Below, in pieces: positions 1 through 5,447 of a DNA stretch of 5,576 bases. Position numbers and translations under genes: made by a program. The DNA is from Acidobacteriota bacterium (GTDB lineage: Bacteria; Acidobacteriota; Terriglobia; Bryobacterales; Bryobacteraceae). The notes under the pieces were generated by a model. It made no database searches and had not been told where the DNA came from. It worked only from the letters and a program-made list of their open reading frames with translations. Location of the stretch: contig CANNLB010000245.1 in assembly GCA_947505565.1 (NCBI GenBank), forward strand, positions 1-5,576, given 5' to 3'. Within the stretch, counting starts at the first letter, position 1; each line of letters begins with the position of its first letter.

Positions 1-1044
1 CAAAAGCTGATGATGGGGCCGAAAAACTTCCGCGCCCCCACCAAAGCCCGCAACGCCGACGTGCTCCTCACCGCCGCCACCACCTTCTCCGAATCCCCCG
101 ATCTGCTCATCACCAACTCGACATTTTCCAAAACCGAAAAGATCACGAACGCCAATCCGCAACAGGAAACCCTAGCCTGGGGCAAGGCCGAAATGATGAG
201 CTTCACGAACCTGAACGGCGTGCCGCTCCAAGGCGTCCTGATCAAGCCACCGGACTTCGATCCCGCGAAAAAATATCCGCTGATGGTCTACATCTACGAG
301 CGCCTTTCGCAAACCCTCCACACCTTTACCGACCCCGCCCCCAGCCACCGGATGAACCCCACGCTCTACGCCTCCAACGGCTACGTCGTGCTCATGCCGG
401 ACATCGCCTACACCGTCGGCTACCCCGGCCAAAGCGGCATGAACGCCGTCCTGCCTGCCGTGCAGAAGATCGTCGACCAAGGCTACATCGATGAAAAGCG
501 CATCGGCATTCAGGGCCACTCCTGGGGCGGGTACCAGATCGCCTACATGGTCACCAAAACGAACCGCTTCCGCGCCGCCGCCCCCGGCGCGCTCGTCGGC
601 AATATGTTCTCGGCCTACTCCGGCATCCGCTACGGCACCGGCATCCCGCGGCAGTTCCAATACGAGCGGACCCAAAGCCGCATCGGCGGCAGCATCTGGC
701 AATATCCCCTCCGTTTCCTCGAAAACTCGCCTGTCTTCGAAGCCGACCGCGTCGAAACACCCATCCTGATGCTACACAACGATGGCGACGACGCCGTGCC
801 CTGGACCCAGGGTATCGAGTTCTTCCTCGCCCTCCGCCGCATGAACAAAGAAGCCTATTTCTTCAACTACAACGGCGAGCCCCACGGCGTCCGCAAGCGA
901 GCCAATCAGAAAGATTATTCCGCACGGATGTTCCAGTTCTTCGGTCACTATCTGAAGGGCGACCCGAAACCGGAGTGGATGGAAAAAGGCATCCCGTACC
1001 TTGAAAGAGACGACCCGAAGAACCAAGCGGGCTCTCTACAATAG
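1..1044 (+). CDS. S9 family (prolyl oligopeptidase-like) serine peptidase, 5'-truncated by window edge
   Basis: C-terminal 347 residues of a serine peptidase; the frame is open from base 1, so the true start lies outside the window. The ATG at position 10 is only an internal Met. Numbering from the first visible codon, residues from about 70 form an alpha/beta-hydrolase domain of the Peptidase_S9 type. The nucleophile is Ser174 in the elbow GHSWGG, the acid is probably Asp263 in HNDGDDAVP (the family pattern is D-x-x-V), and the base is His295 in GEPHG. All three triad members are present. The first 60 or so residues look like the end of the beta-propeller that gates substrate size in this family. 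Full members are usually 600-900 residues and often exported; a signal peptide cannot be checked here. The likely role is cleavage of short peptides or acyl-peptides. The end, HYLKGDPKPEWMEKGIPYL, is typical of bacterial S9 proteins. TAG is followed after 8 nt by the next gene, suggesting shared transcription. The exact S9 subfamily cannot be assigned. Confidence 0.93.
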   Translation, partial: QKLMMGPKNFRAPTKARNADVLLTAATTFSESPDLLITNSTFSKTEKITNANPQQETLAWGKAEMMSFTNLNGVPLQGVLIKPPDFDPAKKYPLMVYIYERLSQTLHTFTDPAPSHRMNPTLYASNGYVVLMPDIAYTVGYPGQSGMNAVLPAVQKIVDQGYIDEKRIGIQGHSWGGYQIAYMVTKTNRFRAAAPGALVGNMFSAYSGIRYGTGIPRQFQYERTQSRIGGSIWQYPLRFLENSPVFEADRVETPILMLHNDGDDAVPWTQGIEFFLALRRMNKEAYFFNYNGEPHGVRKRANQKDYSARMFQFFGHYLKGDPKPEWMEKGIPYLERDDPKNQAGSLQ

Positions 1045-1052
1045 AAGCTGGC

Positions 1053-2300
1053 ATGAACCATCACGATCATCAACGCCGCACCGTCCGCGTCAAGCGCGTC
1101 GACGAAGTCAATTCGCTCGACGAAATGTTTCGGCACTGTCTACCAGCCTTCGGCGGAGCCTACCTTCGCCGCATCTATGAGATCCTCGATCGCGCGATCG
1201 GCCTCGGTTGCCCGATGACCCTCGCCATCGCCGGGCCCATCACCGTCTCCGGCCAGCATCAAACCTGGCTCATCCCGCTGCTCGAAACCGGCTGGGTCGC
1301 TTACCTCTCGACCACCGACGCCGTCTGCTACCACGACGGCCACCGCTCCCTCGACGGCCGCAAAGACCCCGTCTTCGAAGTGCCCATCTTCGGCGACGAC
1401 GGCGCCCTCCGCGACGAGAAAACGATCCGCGTCACCGACATGGCCTTCGACGAAGACGTCCTCATGGACCAGGACCGTTTTCTCACCGCCCTTCTCAGCC
1501 ATCCCGATTTCCAAAAGCGCATGACCGGCACCGAGATGCGCAACAAACTCGGCAAGTGGTACCAAGCCATTGAAGAACGCAACGGCGTCGAACAGGGTCT
1601 GCTCGCCAAGTGCCACGAAATGGCCATCCCCGTCTTTGTCGGCGCGCCCGGTGACGGCAGCGTCTTCTTGAACTCTATGAAGCTGTGGGCCATGCGCGAA
1701 AGCGGCATTATCCCTGAATACGGCTTCGATCTCGACATTCACGCCGAAGTCTTCGAGGCCTGCGCATACCATCGTTGGGGCCTCTTCGACAACGAAGCAA
1801 AATCGCTCGCCACCTTCATGCTCGGCGGCGGAGTGCCGAAAAATTACAACCTCCAGCCGGAGCCAGCCCTCGGTCAGATCCTTGGCCTGCCCGACGTCCG
1901 CGGCTACGCCTTTGACGTCCAGATCACGACCGCCCCCGTCACCGACGGATCCCTTTCCAGTTGCCCGCCGGCCGAAGCCGTCACCTGGGGCAAAGTCGAT
2001 CGCGATACTTATCTGCAATCGACCGAAAGCATGCAGGGAGACTATTCAGCCGTCGTCCCGTTCCTCATCAAAGCGCTGCTCGACCGGCGGAAAAAATTCG
2101 AACTCCTAAAAGAAGAACTCGGCGAAGCAACCCTCTTCGAACGTCACCCAGAGGCCAAAGGCTATCTCCGCCCTCGCGCCGGCTATCGACTCTTCGAGCA
2201 CCGCGAGCCCCTCGTCGAAAAGCTCCGCGAAGCCGTCCGCGACAACGCCGAATGGCTGAAAGAGACACTCAACTATCCTTTGGCGGTGCCCGGGAAATGA
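1053..2300 (+). CDS. Deoxyhypusine synthase-like protein (bacterial DHSL family)
   Basis: A complete 415-residue member of the deoxyhypusine synthase (DHS) fold. DHS proper moves the 4-aminobutyl group of spermidine, NAD-dependently, to a lysine of eIF5A. Bacteria have no eIF5A, and some bacterial homologues make homospermidine instead. Family landmarks in order: AGPITVSGQ (60-68), in the place of the TSNLISSG NAD loop; PVFVGAPGDGS (193-203), matching the ALTDGS NAD loop; FMLGGGVPKNYNLQPEP (255-271); VQITTAPVTDGSLSS (289-303); and AVTWGKV (309-315), whose Lys314 aligns with the catalytic lysine of human DHS. The family motif GGGVVKHH reads GGGVPKNY here, so the active-site His is Asn264 or Tyr265. 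From memory, N-F/Y after the lysine marks the bacterial DHS-like subgroup. The ATG at 1053 sits 8 nt after the upstream stop with no clear Shine-Dalgarno. The gene's stop overlaps the aldolase start. Family placement is secure; the substrate (homospermidine formation or other) is unknown. Confidence 0.92.
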   Translation: MNHHDHQRRTVRVKRVDEVNSLDEMFRHCLPAFGGAYLRRIYEILDRAIGLGCPMTLAIAGPITVSGQHQTWLIPLLETGWVAYLSTTDAVCYHDGHRSLDGRKDPVFEVPIFGDDGALRDEKTIRVTDMAFDEDVLMDQDRFLTALLSHPDFQKRMTGTEMRNKLGKWYQAIEERNGVEQGLLAKCHEMAIPVFVGAPGDGSVFLNSMKLWAMRESGIIPEYGFDLDIHAEVFEACAYHRWGLFDNEAKSLATFMLGGGVPKNYNLQPEPALGQILGLPDVRGYAFDVQITTAPVTDGSLSSCPPAEAVTWGKVDRDTYLQSTESMQGDYSAVVPFLIKALLDRRKKFELLKEELGEATLFERHPEAKGYLRPRAGYRLFEHREPLVEKLREAVRDNAEWLKETLNYPLAVPGK

Positions 2301-3208
2301 GACAACCGGTCCACGTCTTCTACGCCGGGGCGCATCTGTTCCGGCCCGACATCGTCGAGAAAGTCAGCGGCGTCGCGCTGCGCGCTCTGGCGAGTTTCGA
2401 AACACCCTATCGCGAACAGGTGGAAGCGAAGCTGCGCGCCGAGCCGATAGAAGACTACCGGATCGATTTCGAGGACGGCTATGGTGATCGCCGACCCGAC
2501 CAGCAAGAAGCCGACGCTTATCGTTGTGGCAAGATTCTGGCGGCCGGCGTGGGGCTGCCTTGCGTCGGCATTCGCATCAAACGAGGTGGCATCCAAACGC
2601 TCCGCACCTTCCTCGACAGTCTTGGAACCGTCCCCCCGAACTTCCGCATCACCGTCCCGAAGGCGGAGAATCCCGAGGAGGTGGCGATGGTGGCGGCCGA
2701 ATGTCCGGGGGCCCACATCGAAGCGTTGATCGAAACCGCCCCGATCCTCCGTCGCCTCCACGAAGTCCAGGCCGATAGCCTCCACCTCGGCCCCTACGAC
2801 CTAATGGCTTCGCTCGGAATTCCGGCCGCTTTTCAAAGCCTCAACCACTCCACCTGCACGATGGTGCGGATGCAAATGCTTGCCACCGGCAAGACCGTTG
2901 TCGATGGCCCCACCAAGACGCTCCCCGTCGGCGACAATCCCCAACTCGGCTGGCAACGCCATCGCGAGGATATCTGGCGGTCGCTCAGCGAAGGCTACTA
3001 CCAAAGCTGGGACATCCATCCCGCCCAACTCGTCTCGCGTTATGCCACCTTGATCGAGTTCTACATGCAACATCTGCCCGCCGTCCGCGAACGCCTCGCT
3101 AACTTCGACGGCACCGCCACCCGACTTGGCACCCAGTTCGACGACGCCGCCACCATGCGCGGCCTCCGCGCCTTCGCCGAACGGGCCGCTTACTTGGTAT
3201 CCCGGTAG
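2297..3208 (+). CDS. DUF6986-type aldolase of the HpcH/HpaI/CitE superfamily
   Basis: A 303-residue protein resembling the DUF6986 group within the PEP/pyruvate-utilising TIM-barrel lyases (CitE, HpcH/HpaI). Visible landmarks: EPIEDYRIDFEDGYGDR (49-65), matching the LDLEDGV strand of CitE; GIRIKR (91-96) with a probable substrate-binding Arg93; ITVPKAEN (118-125), matching LPKVE; ALIET (143-147) with metal-ligand candidate Glu146; LGPYDLMASLGI (164-175) with metal-ligand candidate Asp168; LPVGD (209-213); and GYYQSWDIHPAQL (233-245). These suggest a divalent-metal-dependent C-C or ester lyase on a 2-oxoacid or acyl-CoA-like substrate; the reaction is unknown. The ATG at 2297 was chosen because it forms an ATGA overlap with the DHSL stop. 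The frame is open further upstream, but only as a shadow over DHSL. At 303 residues it seems shorter at the N terminus than actinobacterial relatives as I recall them. Its 3' end overlaps the convergent M20 gene by 19 bp. Family placement is good; function is not assignable. Confidence 0.88.
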   Translation: MRQPVHVFYAGAHLFRPDIVEKVSGVALRALASFETPYREQVEAKLRAEPIEDYRIDFEDGYGDRRPDQQEADAYRCGKILAAGVGLPCVGIRIKRGGIQTLRTFLDSLGTVPPNFRITVPKAENPEEVAMVAAECPGAHIEALIETAPILRRLHEVQADSLHLGPYDLMASLGIPAAFQSLNHSTCTMVRMQMLATGKTVVDGPTKTLPVGDNPQLGWQRHREDIWRSLSEGYYQSWDIHPAQLVSRYATLIEFYMQHLPAVRERLANFDGTATRLGTQFDDAATMRGLRAFAERAAYLVSR

Positions 3209-4581
3209 GTCAGCGGCGGCTTCGCATTTTTCGGCAGCCGCGATTCGTACGTAAAACCCGCCCGCCTCTTGTCGAACGCCGCCCGCACCGCCGTAAGCTG
3301 CGTGGGATCGGCATACAAATCCATCGCCGTCAGCGCCAACACTTTGGCCGCCAACACCATCCCCTTTCGGCCAATACTCATCCCCGTACAGGCGGTGGAT
3401 TGCCACGAATGCAGTGGAATCCCCGGGGCGACGCTGGCCACGCTAAGCTCCGACGTCGGAACCGTCCACGACACATCCGCCGCATCCGTCGAAGCCGATC
3501 CGCTGCCCCCCGCGATCGGCTGAATCTGCGCTTCGCTGCCCATGGGGAGCTCGGGGTCAGTGAATAGCGTTTTCCGCAACGTGCTCGCAAACTCGGTCTC
3601 CTCGGCCCCATACTGAATCCCCCCCAGCACTCGAAGATGCCGATCGTACATCGCCGCCAGCGCATCATTCGGTAGCATGTTGTAAACTGCCAAAAGGATC
3701 TCCACTTCGCTCTTCGTCTCCGTCCCCAAGGCCGCCCCCGCCGCCGCTTTCTCAATCCGTTGCCACACGTTATCGAGCACCTTCATGGACGAGTGCCGCG
3801 CATAGACATAAACCTCCGCGAAGTCGGGCACAATGTTCGGTGCCACCCCTCCGGCGGTGATGATGTAGTGCACCCGCGTGTCCTGCGGAATATGCTCCCG
3901 CATCAGATCCAACGCATGGTTAAACAGCATCACGGCATCCAGCGCGGACCGGCCCTGCTCCGGACTCGCCGCCGCATGCGCCGCGACCCCCCGAAAGCGA
4001 ACCTTCGCCGTGATGTTCGCCAGCGTCGTGCTGACGTTCCCCTGGTTGCGATCGCTCGGATGCCACGCCAGCACCGCGTCGACGTCTTTAAAGGCCCCCG
4101 CCCGAATCATGTAAACCTTGCCCCCGCCGCCCTCTTCCGCCGGCGTCCCAAATACCTTCAGCGTCCCCGCAAAACCCTGCTCCTTCAGCGCGACGGCCGC
4201 CAACACGGTGCCAGCGCCCAGCAGGTTGTGCCCGCAGCCATGGCCCGGCGCATTGGCCACCCGCGGGTCGCGCTTCGGCACGTCATTCTGCGATAAGCCC
4301 GGCAGCGCGTCGTACTCCACCATCAATCCGATCACCGGCTTCCCCGACCCATACGTCGCCACGAACGCCGTCGGGATCCCCGCCACGCCCGTCTCCACCG
4401 CAAATCCAGCCGCCTTTAACTCCGCCTGTAGCAGCGCCGAACTCTTGTGCTCCTTGTACCCAACTTCCGCCAACTCCCAGATCTGGCGCGAAAGCCCGCC
4501 AAAGTGCTCCGCGTGCGCATCCACCTTGGAAGTCACTTGCCCATGAAGTACCGGAAGAAGGAGACAAAAAAGAATCCGCAT
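3190..4581 (-). CDS. Exported M20 family amidohydrolase, AbgB-like
   Basis: A 463-residue metallo-amidohydrolase of the M20 peptidase family, closest in motifs to p-aminobenzoyl-glutamate hydrolase subunit B (AbgB, about 480 residues). It should hydrolyse an N-acyl or aryl amide bond with two divalent metal ions. Metal and catalytic sites: Asp91 in EYDALPG, Cys116 and His118 in GHGCGH, the Glu149-Glu150 pair in GTPAEEGGGG, His174 in AWHPSD, and His391 in PLHSWQ. The lid/dimerisation domain starts around residue 190, with AAHAAASPEQGRSALDA (200-216). TDAADVSWTVPT (365-376) is typical of AbgB. The N terminus MRILFCLLLPVLHGQ looks like a short signal peptide with probable cleavage near residues 14-15, so the enzyme is likely periplasmic. 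The ATG at 4581 begins exactly at this peptide. A TTG at 4599 would add six residues; the purine-rich AGGCGAGA upstream lies too close to that TTG and too far from the ATG to decide. It appears to be transcribed alone. The substrate (folate breakdown products, aminoacyl or indole amides) is not known. Confidence 0.92.
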   Translation of the reverse strand: MRILFCLLLPVLHGQVTSKVDAHAEHFGGLSRQIWELAEVGYKEHKSSALLQAELKAAGFAVETGVAGIPTAFVATYGSGKPVIGLMVEYDALPGLSQNDVPKRDPRVANAPGHGCGHNLLGAGTVLAAVALKEQGFAGTLKVFGTPAEEGGGGKVYMIRAGAFKDVDAVLAWHPSDRNQGNVSTTLANITAKVRFRGVAAHAAASPEQGRSALDAVMLFNHALDLMREHIPQDTRVHYIITAGGVAPNIVPDFAEVYVYARHSSMKVLDNVWQRIEKAAAGAALGTETKSEVEILLAVYNMLPNDALAAMYDRHLRVLGGIQYGAEETEFASTLRKTLFTDPELPMGSEAQIQPIAGGSGSASTDAADVSWTVPTSELSVASVAPGIPLHSWQSTACTGMSIGRKGMVLAAKVLALTAMDLYADPTQLTAVRAAFDKRRAGFTYESRLPKNAKPPLTYRDTK

Positions 4582-4842
4582 TGTGATAGAACAACACAAT
4601 CTCGCCTGGCATTACAAGCCATTCTTGCTAGTGCTATCTTGTTGATTCTACCTTCGGCCAGTACGTCCGATGATGCCTAAAAACGGCGTGTTTTCAGCGC
4701 GTTCTAGCAGAAGTCCGGCAAAAGACAATTTAGGTCAGATCACGCATCTACCCTTTGGGCTCGGTTCGTCCATACACTGGATCGAACTCAGGCAGCAGAT
4801 GAGCGTAAATATCAAACGGGTGGTCAACGGATTTTCTTTGTC
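4582..4842. promoter_or_regulatory. Divergent intergenic region with start of a low-GC stretch
   Basis: This gap lies between the divergently read M20 gene and the small membrane-protein gene, so it should carry promoters for both. On the + strand a weak sigma70-like pair can be drawn: TTACAA (4612-4617), a 17-nt spacer, and TATCTT (4635-4640). It matches the consensus at 3 and 4 of 6 positions, which is common by chance. No convincing promoter was found for the minus-strand gene. No riboswitch, operator palindrome or tRNA is visible. The part from 4708 onward is an open reading frame continuous with the membrane protein and may be its 5' coding end. Confidence 0.3.
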
Positions 4843-5163
4843 TTGGCGGTTGTCTGGGCTTTGTGCGTCGTGGGCTTCTATTTTGAAGGGAGAAATCGAG
4901 AGGTTCAACTCTGGCAGCGTGAACGTGAATACTGCGTGGACTCTAGCAGAAAAGGAGCGAGTGAAGGAGGGCAGAAAAAGACGGTCGAGGGATGCAACGC
5001 CGAATTTGACGAGCAGATTGCAGAAGCGTACTCATCGACCTACTCGTTGCCTCATTTCGCTCTCCTGCTTTTGGCTGCTTCAGTGCCTCCATTGTTGTTA
5101 TACGCATTTATCGTGGCGAGTGTCTTCGTCACTAAATGGGTCATTAGGGGTTTCGAAAATTAG
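4843..5163 (+). CDS. Small two-helix membrane protein, hypothetical; start uncertain
   Basis: The protein is not assignable to a named family. The frame predicts one hydrophobic helix at the N terminus (RIFFVLAVVWALCVVGFYF, from about 4828). A charged central loop of about 55 residues with two cysteines (REYCVD and EGCNAE) follows, then a second helix (FALLLLAASVPPLLLYAFI with VASVFV) ending in TKWVIRGFEN. Two helices around a hydrophilic loop with a W-(V/I)-x-R-G-F tail are a pattern I associate with small inner-membrane proteins of unknown function, so I consider it genuine. The start is odd. TTG at 4843 is the only ATG/GTG/TTG in frame after the stop at 4705-4707, but it cuts the first helix short. 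The frame continues upstream (AADERKYQTGGQ), with only a CTG at 4777, and an ATG at 4799 lies in another frame. The 5' end may be frameshifted or truncated. A longer frame over the same bases (4670-5314) lacks protein-like character. G+C of about 43-48% in sampled lines sets it apart from its neighbours. Confidence 0.6.
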   Translation: MAVVWALCVVGFYFEGRNREVQLWQREREYCVDSSRKGASEGGQKKTVEGCNAEFDEQIAEAYSSTYSLPHFALLLLAASVPPLLLYAFIVASVFVTKWVIRGFEN

Positions 5164-5231
5164 AGAGCACTTGACCGGACATCTCGATGCGCTTTGTCGA
5201 ACAGGCATTATTCGCAGCAGGAAGAAGCAAC

Positions 5232-5285
5232 TAACGCCCCCGCGAGTTGCCAGTGGGTCGCGGCTCCACACGGGCAAGGTCGTTA
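5232..5285. repeat. Imperfect palindrome, three nested stems (attC-like shape)
   Basis: Three nested complementary arms: TAACG (5232-5236) with CGTTA (5281-5285), TTGCC (5247-5251) with GGCAA (5273-5277), and GTGG (5253-5256) with CCAC (5266-5269), around a 9-nt loop. The size (54 bp) and the TAAC...GTTA ends recall integron attC recombination sites, and it follows a small-protein gene by about 70 bp. However, the ends read AACTAAC and GTTAACG and do not fit the RYYYAAC and GTTRRRY consensus. The outer bulges are also lopsided (10 against 3 nt). It could equally be an RNA hairpin or chance. Confidence 0.3.
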
Positions 5286-5286
5286 A

Positions 5287-5308
5287 CGCCGGATGTACAA
5301 CTCCGGCG
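5287..5308. repeat. Perfect 7-bp GC-rich hairpin
   Basis: CGCCGGA (5287-5293) is followed by an 8-nt loop and its exact complement TCCGGCG (5302-5308). There is no T-run on either side, so it does not meet the usual rule for an intrinsic terminator. It lies between two genes that converge on it, the membrane protein (+) and the aldolase fragment (-). It could still help end transcription in both directions. Confidence 0.35.
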
Positions 5309-5350
5309 CGATGATTCGATGAAGCGATTCCTACGCCTCGGGAGAACGAA

Positions 5351-5431
5351 ATGGCCCTCGTGAAGGCGCTGAAGGAAGGCTCGCTCGCCGGCGCCGGGCA
5401 GAAGGTCGTGAATAAGGCAGCCGGCTACTAA
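5351..5431 (+). CDS. Tiny ORF, 26 aa, possible small protein or remnant of a D-2-hydroxyacid dehydrogenase
   Basis: ATG at 5351 is preceded by GGGAG (5340-5344) with a 6-nt spacer, the best Shine-Dalgarno I found in the window. The product starts MALVKALKEGSLAGAG and ends KAAGY. It is mildly cationic (four Lys, one Glu) and rich in Ala and Gly. Codons are strongly G/C-ending, as in the real genes here, unlike the membrane protein just upstream. The ALVKALKEGxLAGAG segment resembles the D-2-hydroxyacid dehydrogenase motif usually read as ALVxALKEGxIAGAGLDV, but the match breaks straight after GAG. The frame extends upstream only to a stop at 5312-5314. It may be a real small peptide, a decayed gene fragment, or chance. 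Confidence 0.25.
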   Translation: MALVKALKEGSLAGAGQKVVNKAAGY

Positions 5432-5447
5432 CCCAACCCGTCGTCCG

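Larger units (their letters stand above)
5164..5447. other. Mostly non-coding interval with hairpins and one tiny ORF
   Basis: These 284 bp separate the membrane-protein gene from the right-edge aldolase fragment. They hold an imperfect palindrome (5232-5285), a perfect 7-bp hairpin (5287-5308) and a 26-codon ORF (5351-5431). A 15-codon ORF from the ATG at 5187 (MRFVEQALFAAGRSN) has no support. No tRNA, transposase remnant or inverted-repeat pair bounding an insertion sequence was found. Base composition rises to genome-like G+C again from about 5230. Confidence 0.5.

Noticed and set aside
1140..2018. A 292-codon minus-strand frame
   Set aside because: It lies antisense to the clearly assigned DHSL gene. 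Its Ala/Gly/Asp/Val-rich translation is the usual mirror of GC-rich coding sequence.
1961..2296. N-terminal extension of the aldolase frame
   Set aside because: It falls inside DHSL in another frame and its translation is Arg/Pro/Ser-rich. The ATGA junction and the family-like sequence both begin at 2297.
3185..3217. GCCGCT (3185-3190) and AGCGGC (3212-3217) as a bidirectional terminator at the convergent overlap
   Set aside because: The stem is only 6 bp, the loop is 21 nt and there is no T-run, so it is not better than chance in this GC-rich sequence.
3760..4296. A 178-codon plus-strand frame
   Set aside because: It is antisense to the M20 amidohydrolase, whose metal-site motifs span the same bases.
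4703..4951. Direct repeat TCTAGCAGAA at 4703-4712 and 4942-4951
   Set aside because: A single 10-bp pair about 240 bp apart, not bounding any element, one copy inside the coding frame; probably chance.
4670..5314. A 214-codon plus-strand frame covering the low-GC stretch
   Set aside because: It overlaps the membrane-protein frame, and its translation mixes basic and Cys/Leu-rich runs without domain character. The hydrophobic pattern of the other frame is far more protein-like.
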